Positions 9,048 through 17,892 of a stretch of DNA of 64,000 nucleotides are shown one piece after another (the stretch's first letter is position 1; each line of letters starts with the position of its first letter). The stretch is from Chitinophagaceae bacterium UBA2375 (GTDB lineage: Bacteria > Bacteroidota > Bacteroidia > Chitinophagales > Chitinophagaceae): the NCBI GenBank assembly GCA_002343985.1, contig DDTB01000010.1, positions 1 through 64,000 on the forward strand, in the 5' to 3' direction. Both the position numbers and the translations under genes were made by a program. Under the pieces are notes generated by a model. The model ran no database searches. It had not been told where the DNA came from and worked only from the letters and a program-made list of their open reading frames with translations.

Positions 9048-10184
9048 TTATTCAACCGGCTTATACTCAAATACCAGAACGGCATTTTCCTCAAGGTTCG
9101 CGCTGGAAAAGAGTTCATATCTTTTTTTACCGGCTGTAACTACTACCAGGGCTGTGTTGGGGGGTATACTGCCCAGGTTTTCGGCATACATCGTGATCTT
9201 GTGCAGGTCAGCATCCTCATCTAATGTGATATTCAGGTTAATGGCATCTTCCGTGAGCCTTTTCTTATTGACCAGTAGTTTGCCATTATAATAAATGGAA
9301 ACGGTATCGTTATCCACCACACCATTATCATACACTTTGATGTTGATATTCCGGACATTTACCACCAACCGGCTCATTTCCTTGTTTTTCCGTTCCAGGA
9401 GTTTCTGTACCGGTTTAGGCTGATTTTGCGCGAGGGGTTTTAATTGAACCGTATCTTTTCGGGTAAGCTTTACCGTTGTGTCAAGCTTTGGCTTTGCTTC
9501 CACAGGGTTCTTTTTGATGGGTGGCGCGGGTTTTGAAGGTTTCTTAACCTGGGGTGCCGGAGCTTGCGGCCTGACAGGTTTTACCGGCGTTGTCACTTTA
9601 GGCTTTACTGGTACCTTTGGTTTTGGCTTAACAATCGGTGGCTTTACTGCAACAGGCGGTTCGGTTGCCCTTGGGGCTTCGGGTTGTGGCTCCTTTTCTT
9701 TCGTAATATATTTTTCAGGTTCGAAGCAGGGGCTGTCGGATCCCGGAATGGTATTTGGCTTGCCGGACGTTTTGCTCAGGCTTACACGCACTGCCTGGCT
9801 GATGCCCATATAGGACCCAGGGCTGTTCTTTAAACCGATCACGCCCCTTAACCGGTGCGGGGAAGTAGACTTGTCGAGCCAGAACTTCATCCGCATCAGC
9901 ACATGCTGGCCTTCATTTTCATAAAAGCCTGTACCGTTGAGTACCCAGTATTCTTCTGTTTTATCGTAATATCCTTCAAAGTAAGCCCTGCAATGGCTTC
10001 TTTTATTCATCAGGAGATAGTCGTACGTGTAGCCGCAAATTTTGTTTCCTTCCTGCCTGATATTCAGTTGGAGCCATTCATCATCCATCACACCTTCCCA
10101 GGTACCCGTGATCGACTGGGCATTTCCCTGCAAAGAGGATAGGAGCAGCCAGCAAATTGTAGAAATGTGTAGCAATATCTTCAT
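9048..10184 (-). CDS. Exported Pro/Lys-rich two-domain protein (paralogue of the gene at 40113)
   Basis: A signal peptide (QGNAQ cleavage) leads into an N-terminal beta domain of about 125 residues beginning SITGTWEG. Then comes a linker of about 100 residues made of Pro, Lys, Val and Ala. The C-terminal domain of about 105 residues carries YDNGVVDNDTVSIYYNGK and MYAENLGSIPPNTALVVVT. The gene at 40113-41192 has the same order of domains and very similar C-terminal sequence, so the two are paralogues. The linker suggests a periplasm-spanning or wall-associated protein. No enzymatic motif is visible. Start is ATG at 10184 (MKILLH); upstream only a TTG is available. Confidence 0.75.
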   Translation of the reverse strand: MKILLHISTICWLLLSSLQGNAQSITGTWEGVMDDEWLQLNIRQEGNKICGYTYDYLLMNKRSHCRAYFEGYYDKTEEYWVLNGTGFYENEGQHVLMRMKFWLDKSTSPHRLRGVIGLKNSPGSYMGISQAVRVSLSKTSGKPNTIPGSDSPCFEPEKYITKEKEPQPEAPRATEPPVAVKPPIVKPKPKVPVKPKVTTPVKPVRPQAPAPQVKKPSKPAPPIKKNPVEAKPKLDTTVKLTRKDTVQLKPLAQNQPKPVQKLLERKNKEMSRLVVNVRNINIKVYDNGVVDNDTVSIYYNGKLLVNKKRLTEDAINLNITLDEDADLHKITMYAENLGSIPPNTALVVVTAGKKRYELFSSANLEENAVLVFEYKPVE

Positions 10185-10340
10185 GGGCAAGGTTTGTCTA
10201 TTCCAAAATTCCGCTATTTACTGTGTCCACCATAAAATAATATATAAAAATATTCGTTAAGAAATTGATATTAAACAAATCCATCAGATAAAATTACATG
10301 CCTGATGTTTTTGCAGGTATCCATCCAAACAACTTGTACC

Positions 10341-10664
10341 ATGAAAATGACTTCTACACAACAGGAAATTTTATTGTTTACCAATACCCGTTTCTGCGCG
10401 AGGATTGGGTTCACTGAACATCAGCCAGGTATGCCATTGATGGGCGCCGGGCATGATATGCTGGAAGATGCTTGTTGGAAAGGGTTGATTCCACACGCGC
10501 TTCCGGAACTGACTGTCAGGTCGGCCGGGCAACCGGTAAGCCTCTGGGAGATCAGCAGGGCCGTAAATTTTCTTGATTTACAGTTCGCGGAATGCCCCGG
10601 CAGGATGGTCAGTGAATTATCCATTAACCCATATTTGTTTCTTTCAACCAGGCGTTTAAATTAA
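10341..10664 (+). CDS. Hypothetical protein, 107 aa
   Basis: A soluble small protein that I do not recognise. It has no signal peptide or membrane segment and contains several Cys, Gly and Leu. The ATG at 10341 (MKMTSTQQ) is preferred; the frame upstream lacks features. The next gene ends 3 bases downstream on the other strand. Coding is likely because the frame is long for its context, but there is no family support. Confidence 0.5.
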   Translation: MKMTSTQQEILLFTNTRFCARIGFTEHQPGMPLMGAGHDMLEDACWKGLIPHALPELTVRSAGQPVSLWEISRAVNFLDLQFAECPGRMVSELSINPYLFLSTRRLN

Positions 10665-10667
10665 CAT

Positions 10668-11774
10668 TCAAGGTTCAACCCTGATCCTGTACCGGATGGC
10701 TGTGGTGCCATCAAAGACAAGCTCAATATAATACAAAGATTCGTGCTTAACCGGCACATACAATGAATACAGGTTCCCGTCGCGTGCAAAAGCCGCGTAT
10801 TGCTGTTTGCGCATGGCCCATTCGTCTGTTACCCATTCATATTTTTTCTTCCCCGTTTTTTGCCAAACCTTCACCGGGGGGTTCCTGAAAATATTGCTGT
10901 TCACCTGGATCTTTTCAATGTTTTTCAAATAGTAAAATGAAAACAGGATGCTATCGCCTTTCCTGCATTTGACGACGCCTGTTGCAGGTGAAACTTCATT
11001 TACCTGGTCAAGCACTTTTGCGGAAAAGTAAAATGGCTTATTGAAAAACTGTTCCTTGCTGAATGGTAAAGGTTCAACCTGGAAGCCTTTTTTGGGATAA
11101 TGGTTCCTAAAAAAACGGTCTTGTTTCTGCAACCAGTAGTAAGGTTCAAATTGCCTGACATAGGACGTCAGCAAACCTTCATCGTCCTCCGTGCAATAAC
11201 CGGCGGCCCAGGTTGGATCGCAGTAGTACCAGGATGAGTGGATGTAAATGGCGTTCCAGAAATGGTTCGCACCCATATTGTTTCCAATCTGGTATGGTTT
11301 TGTGCGGGCGTAGCCTTGTATGTACTCGCAGGGTATGTACATCAGGTCGCATAATTTCTTGTATAATTTCGCATATCCTTCAGCGGTAGTTTTTCGCGAA
11401 GACATAATTTTCCGGAGGTAGCCTGTTTCCCAGTTTTTCATAAGCATGCCACATTCAGGGTTATTCCCGCAATCAGGCTTATCCAGTTCATCGCCCCGGT
11501 TCACAAATTTGTAGTCGTACCTGATTTGGTCGGTAATCCATCTAAAAGCTGCCCTCGCCCTGCTCAGGTCGTCGGGGAAAGCGTCCACTATCTTTTCAGC
11601 CAGCGTGATAAAATTTTTCTCTTTGGAAAGCGATTCGGCAAAACGGTCGGCATTCGATAAAAACACGGAATCATCCACAGCCTGGGCGCTAATTGTCAGA
11701 CTGAACATGGAAAAAATGCATATGGCAATAAACCTGTGCAAGCAGGAGGGGGTTAAAGAATTTGGGGTACCCAT
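10668..11774 (-). CDS. Exported transglutaminase-fold protein lacking the catalytic cysteine
   Basis: A transglutaminase-like (papain-fold) domain occupies about residues 60-200 after a signal peptide (SAQA cleavage near residue 31). The family segment usually reads CEGYAKLF; here it reads AEGYAKLY, with Ala131 in place of the nucleophilic Cys. The later His171 (NHFWN) and Asp186 (DPTW) are kept. The codon is GCT, two changes from a Cys codon, so a single sequencing error is unlikely. The C-terminal half (about 200-368) is beta-rich and unassigned. It probably binds or scaffolds a peptide rather than cleaving or cross-linking it. Start 11774 is chosen over a longer frame because it places the signal peptide properly. 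Confidence 0.8.
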   Translation of the reverse strand: MGTPNSLTPSCLHRFIAICIFSMFSLTISAQAVDDSVFLSNADRFAESLSKEKNFITLAEKIVDAFPDDLSRARAAFRWITDQIRYDYKFVNRGDELDKPDCGNNPECGMLMKNWETGYLRKIMSSRKTTAEGYAKLYKKLCDLMYIPCEYIQGYARTKPYQIGNNMGANHFWNAIYIHSSWYYCDPTWAAGYCTEDDEGLLTSYVRQFEPYYWLQKQDRFFRNHYPKKGFQVEPLPFSKEQFFNKPFYFSAKVLDQVNEVSPATGVVKCRKGDSILFSFYYLKNIEKIQVNSNIFRNPPVKVWQKTGKKKYEWVTDEWAMRKQQYAAFARDGNLYSLYVPVKHESLYYIELVFDGTTAIRYRIRVEP

Positions 11775-11907
11775 GGTTATTACCGTATAGGAAACCTGCC
11801 CCAAATCCTTGTTAAGTTACTGAAATTCGGTCCTTTTTCCAATAATTCAGTTTAATTGGTTACATAATAGTCACAGCCCCAAAGGCTGATTTTCGGGAAC
11901 AATAGCC

Positions 11908-11915
11908 TATTTTTG
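11908..11915 (+). promoter_or_regulatory. -7 element TATTTTTG upstream of the endonuclease
   Basis: Matches TAnnTTTG and lies 70 bp before the endonuclease start. A -33 TTG is not clear. Confidence 0.45.
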
Positions 11916-11984
11916 GGGAGTGATTTGAATTGGAGGGCAAGGATTATTTAACTCAAAAAAGGCAGTTTTTTTCTGCCAGTTTGT

Positions 11985-12866
11985 ATGAAGAAGACCCGTT
12001 TATTTTCCCTGGCCATCCTGGCCATGAGCTTCGCAGCTTGTAAAAAGGATTATGTCGACACAACTGAACCCCCGGGGCCTCCCGTAATCCTGCCCGTTGT
12101 TGTGCCACCTGCTAATTCAGACAGTAGCCTGGTGTTGGGTAACCCAAGCGGTGCCACAACAGATCCGTCTAACGCCAACGACTACCTGATGAGGGAAACA
12201 TATTATACCTTATCGTATGACCGTGACCGCGGGATACCCAATTGGGTAAGCTGGCATTTATCGGCCGACGACCTGGGTAATATACCCCGCCAGGATGACT
12301 TCCGTGCCAATCCATCCCTGCCTTCAGGTTGGTACCAGGTACAGAATTTCAGCTATAATGGCGGCGGTTTCGACAGGGGGCACCTTTGCCCTTCAGCCGA
12401 CCGTACCGCATCGGTTTTGGCAAATTCTTCTACTTTCCTCATGACCAATATCGTGCCACAGGCCCCATACCACAACCAGGTAACCTGGGCGGCATTAGAA
12501 GATTATTCGCGCGGTTTGATCAGCAGTGGCGCCAATGAAACCTATACCATCGCCGGCGCTTATGGCGTGGGAGGTTTAGGCAATGCCGGATTGTTGAACA
12601 GCATCGACAACGACCGTGTGGCCGTGCCCGCATTCCTTTGGAAAGTGATTGTGTTATTGCCCAATGGTTCTGATGACCTGAACCGCATTACCACCAGCAC
12701 ACGCGTGATCTCAGTGATCATGCCAAATACCAACCAGATTGAAAACAACTGGCGCAACTACCGGGTATCTGTAGACGATATTGAAGCAGTAACCGGCTAT
12801 GATTTGTTATCTGAATTGCCCACATCTATCCAGGCAGTCATAGAAGCGCGTGTTGATAACTTGTAA
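11985..12866 (+). CDS. DNA/RNA non-specific endonuclease, lipoprotein
   Basis: A metal-dependent nuclease of the NUC1/Serratia type. The lipoprotein signal ends FAAC (Cys19). After a Pro-rich linker, the nuclease domain shows the active-site motif DRGHLCPSADRT (catalytic His) followed by the Asn-bearing TNIVPQAPYHNQ, spaced as in the family, and ends near the C-terminus. At 293 aa it is a complete domain. It should act outside the cytoplasm in nutrient DNA degradation or defence. It is flanked by genes on the other strand, so it is monocistronic. Confidence 0.92.
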   Translation: MKKTRLFSLAILAMSFAACKKDYVDTTEPPGPPVILPVVVPPANSDSSLVLGNPSGATTDPSNANDYLMRETYYTLSYDRDRGIPNWVSWHLSADDLGNIPRQDDFRANPSLPSGWYQVQNFSYNGGGFDRGHLCPSADRTASVLANSSTFLMTNIVPQAPYHNQVTWAALEDYSRGLISSGANETYTIAGAYGVGGLGNAGLLNSIDNDRVAVPAFLWKVIVLLPNGSDDLNRITTSTRVISVIMPNTNQIENNWRNYRVSVDDIEAVTGYDLLSELPTSIQAVIEARVDNL

Positions 12867-12887
12867 GATACATCTGTCGCTCCCGAT

Positions 12888-12921
12888 AAAAAAAGCCACT
12901 GAACATTCAGTGGCTTTTTTG
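12888..12921. terminator. Bidirectional terminator
   Basis: AAAAGCCACTGA pairs with TCAGTGGCTTTT around ACAT, with A and T runs on both sides. It serves the endonuclease gene and the convergent beta-helix gene. Confidence 0.85.
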
Positions 12922-12937
12922 TATGCTGTTGACAGGT

Positions 12938-14629
12938 TTAATTGACTTGCATTTTCTCAGTGTGTAATGTGCCATCCTCCGCCCGTATCATCAGGATCAT
13001 GAACCCTTTGGCGCTTGATGGGATATTGAGTTGGTAACGGCCCTGGCCAGGTTGCACCCGGATAGATTGTTGCATGATCCGTTGGCCGGCCGTATTTAAT
13101 AAGCTTACCTGAACCCATTGGTTGCTGTCGGATGTAATGTCGGCCTGGATGGACTGTCCCGCCCTTGCAGGATTCGGGAATACGCGTTGAACAAAGGACG
13201 CGCCCTTGTTGAATGTGAGTCGTATGACTTTGGAGTATTGGTATGTGCCATCGAGGTCAACCATTTTGAGCCTGTAAAAAACAGGTTGACCAAACAGGAT
13301 ATCCGCATCAGTAAACTGGTATGCATGGCTTGTCTGGCTAAAACCCTGCGCCTGGACCCTGCCGATGCTGCTGAACCGAACCTGGTCGGTGCTTCTTTCA
13401 ATCACAAAATGGCTGCTGTTTATCTCAGAACTGGTTGACCAGGTCAACACTGCCGTCCAGTCTTTTGCTTGTCCTGTAAAACTGGTTAGCAACACAGGTA
13501 CTACACAGGAAGTGGTGGGCTGGAATCCGTCAAGTCCGGGATCAGAATCAATGCCATCAGTTAAGAACGGCGCAAAAGTGACGGGGCCTGAAATGCCGGC
13601 GGCGATTACTACCGGGTCGGTGGATTCAAACCAGTTGCAGGTTGCGTCGAAAGTGGCGTCATGCGTGTTACCGATATTAACGGTATTTCCGGTGAATGAA
13701 TTAAAGTGGGCCTGGTTGTTCACGCTGGCTGGGTTGGGGTCGGTCAGCGCGATGCCTGCCGCGTTGTTTTGTATGAAATTGTTGAGGATGATATTGCCTG
13801 AATTGGTAGCCGTACCAACCAAACGGATACCAATAAACGAACTTCCCTTTATGGTATTTTCGAGGATGGTTTGATTGCCTTTCAGGATGCTGATGCCCTG
13901 GAAATTATTTTCAGCAACATTGGCCCTGAACAGGTGGCCATTGCTGCCTGTAATCACGATGCCTGTGGTGCTGCAATTGGCCACATAATTGTAACTGAAT
14001 TCAGAACTGTTTTCGAGGTTACCGTCAAAATAAATCCCAAATCGGAAGCCGGTCACGTGGTTGTTTTTTACCAGGTAGCTATGCAGGCGCAACGGGCCAT
14101 TGGCCCTTGTAGCGATGCCTGCCTGTTGCACCAAAGGTGTGGGGATACCAATGACTATGTTGTTGATGATGACCGTATTCAATCCCCTGGCTTCAATCCC
14201 CCTGAGTTCGGTCCCCGCGTTTACGGTGAAACCATCCACAGTGATGTTATCCCTCGATTGGCCATAATAAATGGCGCCATTGATGATGGATTCATCTGTG
14301 CCCCTGTTGATCGGAACAGCCGCAGGTCCTGCGGGTATGCCAAATTTCGCACCCCTTAATGTGAGTGGTTTATTGATTTCAAAAACAGTAGTGTAAGATC
14401 CTGCGTCAACATAAATGGTATCCCCATTTGCCGCGGCATTTATGGCAAAGAGGATAGTGGCAAAAGGTTGTGCAGCCGTGCCCGGGTTTGCATCATTACC
14501 AATGGCAGTGGTGAACACATCACCGGTTTGGGATGCATCATTTACGTACCAGGTATTGGCGAATGTTACTTGTGTGGATAACAGGATTGCACATAGGGCA
14601 ACCCATGCTTTGGGTAAAAAATCTGTCAT
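12938..14629 (-). CDS. Right-handed parallel beta-helix protein with T9SS sorting domain
   Basis: A signal peptide (TFAN) precedes a DUF1565-like start (GNDANPGTAAQPFATI) and a series of beta-helix turns (residues about 55-345) with repeated Asn/Gly strands. A beta-sandwich stretch (WSTSSEINSSHFVIERS, residues about 395-470) leads to a C-terminal type-A sorting domain with FPNPARAG and a KGFMILMI-like end. The protein is most likely released to or fixed on the cell surface. Beta-helices of this type often bind or cleave polysaccharides, but I see no catalytic signature. Confidence 0.85.
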   Translation of the reverse strand: MTDFLPKAWVALCAILLSTQVTFANTWYVNDASQTGDVFTTAIGNDANPGTAAQPFATILFAINAAANGDTIYVDAGSYTTVFEINKPLTLRGAKFGIPAGPAAVPINRGTDESIINGAIYYGQSRDNITVDGFTVNAGTELRGIEARGLNTVIINNIVIGIPTPLVQQAGIATRANGPLRLHSYLVKNNHVTGFRFGIYFDGNLENSSEFSYNYVANCSTTGIVITGSNGHLFRANVAENNFQGISILKGNQTILENTIKGSSFIGIRLVGTATNSGNIILNNFIQNNAAGIALTDPNPASVNNQAHFNSFTGNTVNIGNTHDATFDATCNWFESTDPVVIAAGISGPVTFAPFLTDGIDSDPGLDGFQPTTSCVVPVLLTSFTGQAKDWTAVLTWSTSSEINSSHFVIERSTDQVRFSSIGRVQAQGFSQTSHAYQFTDADILFGQPVFYRLKMVDLDGTYQYSKVIRLTFNKGASFVQRVFPNPARAGQSIQADITSDSNQWVQVSLLNTAGQRIMQQSIRVQPGQGRYQLNIPSSAKGFMILMIRAEDGTLHTEKMQVN

Positions 14630-15178
14630 AACAGGACGGTTTGATAAATAAAATAAGGGGAGCGGAGGAGCTGTTCAGAGGAGTTGAATTCATTATAAAA
14701 TTACGGCATTTATAGTTATAAGTCTGCAAATATTTTGGTCATTCGGGCAGAAAAAAAACCGTATTTGGCGTTGATTTTCCCCTTTTCGCCTTCCATTGGG
14801 CCATTAGGTTTGCCGCCCAGTCTTGCTTTCGCGTTGCTGATAGCGCGAGGGTTTGAGATGGTTCGCGTTTTGGTTTATGAGGAAGGGCTGTTCTTTAGGG
14901 CGGCCCTTTTTTTTCTCCGGAATTGAAAATGGAGTCTGGGCTTTTTCTCATGACTACAAGAGGTAAAAGGCAAAAATCAGGGGTGTAAACCATTTGCTGC
15001 TGTTTCGATAGGGATGCAGTTTTGTGATAGTTGCTGGATGCATCCTTCAGGTCGTTTAACCCGGGATATGATGAGCAGGGGATGATGCAGGAACTGACGG
15101 AAAACAGGGGATCGCTTTTCCCTGTGGCTACAACAGCGTCTGATCTGTATCGTAGGACATACCAAAAACAAACAAATA
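14630..15178. other. Gene-free interval of about 550 bases
   Basis: No convincing gene. A 63-codon frame starting with TTG at 14735 is hydrophobic but lacks a start context. A weak terminator-like hairpin lies at 14883-14912. The stretch before it (about 14745-14880) is unusually GC-rich relative to its flanks and contains short inverted pieces such as GCGTTGCTGATAGCGC. The next 250 bases hold nothing I can interpret. Confidence 0.4.
14883..14912 (+). terminator. Weak terminator-like hairpin
   Basis: AAGGGC (14883-14888) pairs with GCCCTT (14903-14908), with a 14-base loop and a long T run. No gene precedes it on this strand, so it may end an unannotated RNA. Confidence 0.4.
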
Positions 15179-15847
15179 ATGAAAACCTTATGTAGTGTTT
15201 TGCTCAGCCTTTTGGGATTCGCATCATTTGCCCAACCCAATAACCCATACCAGAAAAGGGGTGCTGAATTTTTTTCATCGGTGTTGATGATCGGAGAAAA
15301 TATCCAAAGTGGTTCAGTAAAGGAATTCAACGAAGAATTCATTCAGGCTTATGCAAAAAAAGTGCCTTTCCCTGTTCAGGCTAACCTGGAGCTGGCCGTT
15401 CAAGTGTATAAGCAATTGCATGATCCAGCCTTTAACCTCGACAGGTTGATTTCAACCGCCCGCGTGTCTGACGCAACAAAGAAATTCACGTATCAATTGT
15501 TGAATCCCAGCCTGGGTAAAGGGGAGACCATGCAGGGCTATTTAACCAAACTAACAGAGCAGGTGAATCAAACCAGCCTCGATCCATTGGAAAAGGAAAC
15601 GTTATTGACTTTAAACGCGCTCAGGTATGAACTTGAAACAAACTTAAGTGCCAGAAGGTCTTTATGCGACCTGGAGTTACCAAGCGGATACACATTGAAT
15701 GTATCTAATGGAGTTTGTATTGCCGCTTTTGCGGTCGCTGGTGCATACATAGGGTACCATGTGTGTGGATTGAAATGTGCTGTTGCGGGAGCAGTAATTG
15801 GTGCAGTTGTAGGTACCGTTGGTTCAATATCCGGAACAAAAGATTAG
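15179..15847 (+). CDS. Exported protein with C-terminal glycine-zipper hydrophobic domain
   Basis: A signal peptide (SFAQ) is followed by a helical region of about 140 residues rich in Leu, Gln and Lys. The C-terminal 47 residues form a hydrophobic Gly/Ala segment with GxxxG-like spacing (GAYIGYHVCG, GAVIGAVVGT) and three cysteines. Such tails occur in membrane-inserting bacteriocins and in glycine-zipper envelope proteins, but no processing site is evident. It heads a three-gene cassette and is followed 39 bases later by a barrel-like protein. The function is not recognised. Confidence 0.65.
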   Translation: MKTLCSVLLSLLGFASFAQPNNPYQKRGAEFFSSVLMIGENIQSGSVKEFNEEFIQAYAKKVPFPVQANLELAVQVYKQLHDPAFNLDRLISTARVSDATKKFTYQLLNPSLGKGETMQGYLTKLTEQVNQTSLDPLEKETLLTLNALRYELETNLSARRSLCDLELPSGYTLNVSNGVCIAAFAVAGAYIGYHVCGLKCAVAGAVIGAVVGTVGSISGTKD

Positions 15848-15886
15848 CAACTTGGGCACGGCATTTCGTTAAAACTACATCCACAT

Positions 15887-16486
15887 ATGAGAAAGTTTTT
15901 CGTTTGTTTATCCTTGCTGGCAGTTACAACCTGCACGGCACAGGAAATCAGGGTTAATACCGGAATAGGTATGCTGATCGCGTCAACCCCGGAATGGAAA
16001 AAACCTGTTTGGTGCACTTCTTTTCAAATGGGGTATGAGTTTCCGTCTCGCCGGAAATTATATGGCATCCTGATGCTGCAACATATGCAAATGAAATACG
16101 CTTTCGACCATACGGCTGATGGCCAGGCCTTTTTCACGTCCCGTTTTTTTTCCGTACCTATTATGGCCAGGAAATATTTTATCATGCCTGGCAAGTTTAA
16201 TCCCAGGCTGTATATGGACCTGGGTATACAGCCACAATTTGGTTATCACAACCGCGTGGAGTTCCGGGCCAATCAAACAAAGCGACTGCAACGGCAGTCT
16301 GTGGGAGCATTTAGTGCAGGTGCTATTATACAGGTGGGGTATAAGAGGCCATTAGACAGTTTCATGGAGATAGAACTTGGGTTTGGTTTCGGATCCGATA
16401 TCTGGGCTACCCGAAGCGCTAAAAACAGGATTGTCTGGCAGGAGAACAGGCAGATGTTACAAGTCAACTTTACCCGTAAGTTATGA
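15887..16486 (+). CDS. Probable small outer-membrane beta-barrel protein
   Basis: It has a signal peptide (TCTAQ) and a mature chain of alternating polar and aromatic residues typical of beta-barrel strands (for example MELGFGFGS-like and FQMGYEFPS turns), ending in a basic ...FTRKL. Length 199 aa would suit a small eight-strand-type barrel. It has no named family. Its stop overlaps the start of the next gene by four bases (ATGA), showing translational coupling. Confidence 0.6.
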   Translation: MRKFFVCLSLLAVTTCTAQEIRVNTGIGMLIASTPEWKKPVWCTSFQMGYEFPSRRKLYGILMLQHMQMKYAFDHTADGQAFFTSRFFSVPIMARKYFIMPGKFNPRLYMDLGIQPQFGYHNRVEFRANQTKRLQRQSVGAFSAGAIIQVGYKRPLDSFMEIELGFGFGSDIWATRSAKNRIVWQENRQMLQVNFTRKL

Positions 16487-17121
16487 GGGCTTTGTGCATC
16501 GCCTGTTCCCTCCTGGCTTCTATTTTCGGATATGCCCAACCGGTAGTTCCGTCATTGGAACCGGGGCCTGAAAGTAATGATTCCGTGTACCTCTACATAT
16601 TTGGCAGGGGATCAGATGCGAAATCCGCAATTTTATCCGCGCATTTTAACATCAGCGGTTCGCTCATATCGCATGTGGGTATTGGAGTTGTTGTTGACAC
16701 CGGGATCGCGGTTGCGCATGTGGTGAATGATGCGGGCAACAGGGAATCGGCATTATGGATTCAATCTGTTAATGATTTTATGTTGGTACCCGGTATCCGC
16801 TATGCTGCCGTATGGCGAAGGTTGATCCATCGTTCCGAATTGCAGAAAATCAATGAGCAGGTCAAAGCCCTTTCACTGCAATTCGTATCATTCGATTATG
16901 ATTTTCAGATTGGGGGGCAGAACCGGTTATACTGTTCTGAATTTTGCGCGTTGCTTTTGTGTGATGTGTTCCGGGGAGATGAAATGTGTGAACCTGTACG
17001 GAAAACACTTCATGATGCCTTATTTGAAGCATACCTGAACCGTGAGATTTTTATATATTACCCGGTAGATTTTTTCATACCTGGAGGCCGGTTTCACTTG
17101 TTATGGGAATGGAGCCGGTGA
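16483..17121 (+). CDS. Permuted NlpC/P60-like (YiiX-type) cysteine hydrolase, exported
   Basis: After a signal peptide (FGYAQ) the protein shows the two marks of circularly permuted papain-fold amidases. These are an early SHVGIGV (His64) and a late FDYDF...LYCSEFCALLL (Cys151). Members include bacterial amidases that act on peptidoglycan or lipids; the substrate here is unknown. At 212 aa it is a single domain. It is coupled to the preceding barrel-like gene and closes the cassette begun at 15179. The catalytic pair is intact, so it is probably active in the envelope. Confidence 0.75.
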   Translation: MRALCIACSLLASIFGYAQPVVPSLEPGPESNDSVYLYIFGRGSDAKSAILSAHFNISGSLISHVGIGVVVDTGIAVAHVVNDAGNRESALWIQSVNDFMLVPGIRYAAVWRRLIHRSELQKINEQVKALSLQFVSFDYDFQIGGQNRLYCSEFCALLLCDVFRGDEMCEPVRKTLHDALFEAYLNREIFIYYPVDFFIPGGRFHLLWEWSR

Positions 17122-17273
17122 GTGGAAAAGTGGAAATGACCATACTGAGTTCGCAACAACTTGATTGTCAACGTATTTTGCAAAATGTTTGAGCACATCG
17201 TAGGAAGAATTGATTTGGAAGGATTGAGTTATAGCGTTAACTTCGGCAAACAAACAGCTCAAAATTTTTGCAC

Positions 17274-17702
17274 ATGAAAAAAGTATTGTTATTGGCGATT
17301 GCCAGTTTGGGTTTAACGCAATTAATACATGCCCAGGAGAAGCAGGCCAAACAGCAAACGTCGGCCGCTGTAGCGGAAGCATTACCTGCCAGTGAAGCGG
17401 TTTCTGATGAAGAAACAAAAAGGAAAATGCAGGAATCACAGCAGCCCCAGGCTGTTAGCATGACCGAGGCAGAAGCCATTACCAATGGCCGTGAAGCCGA
17501 ACGCCAGGCCGAAAGGGCAGAGCGCAAACGCCAGGTTGAAATGAACAGCAACATGACTGAACAGGAAAAAAAGGAAGCATACCAGAAAATGAGGGATGCG
17601 GAAAGGGCTAAAGTAGAACAAACCGTAAAGCCGGTTGAAAAGAAAGCACAACCAGCCCCCACTCGAAAGGCTGTTAAAAAGGCTGTTCCTGTAAAAGGTT
17701 AA
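17274..17702 (+). CDS. Exported, highly charged coiled-coil-like protein
   Basis: A signal peptide (LIHAQ) precedes a chain dominated by Glu, Lys, Ala, Gln and Arg, predicted to be one long helix or coiled coil (residues about 30-115). It ends in a Lys/Pro/Ala tail. Low complexity prevents a family call. The ATG at 17274 is used rather than a TTG two codons upstream. A terminator follows closely. It may be a periplasmic structural or binding protein. Confidence 0.6.
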   Translation: MKKVLLLAIASLGLTQLIHAQEKQAKQQTSAAVAEALPASEAVSDEETKRKMQESQQPQAVSMTEAEAITNGREAERQAERAERKRQVEMNSNMTEQEKKEAYQKMRDAERAKVEQTVKPVEKKAQPAPTRKAVKKAVPVKG

Positions 17703-17724
17703 TAATCAAGTGATAATATTGTTT

Positions 17725-17750
17725 AAAGCCGGGATTTTCCCGGCTTTTTT
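17725..17750 (+). terminator. Rho-independent terminator
   Basis: AAGCCGGG pairs with CCCGGCTT around ATTTT, followed by T residues. It ends the coiled-coil gene 23 bases after its stop. Confidence 0.9.
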
Positions 17751-17892
17751 CATGTACCTAAAACTCAGCTGAATTTACGGTATAAGAGAAAAATTATATT
17801 TCTGTCCATTGCATAAAAATAAACCGGCAAAATTGACGTTATATCCATGTTATCCATAAAAACCAGGCAGCATCAAGCTGCTTTGCCAACAC

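Noticed and set aside
11961..11977. GGCAG/CTGCC hairpin just before the endonuclease gene as a terminator
   Set aside because: It would work only on the minus strand, where no gene ends. The T/A runs are short, and it may be leader structure.
14735..14926. 63-codon frame in the gene-free interval
   Set aside because: It starts with TTG, is mainly hydrophobic and has no start context or neighbour. It is more likely chance.
15568..15750. Reverse-strand frame inside the glycine-zipper gene
   Set aside because: Antisense shadow without support.
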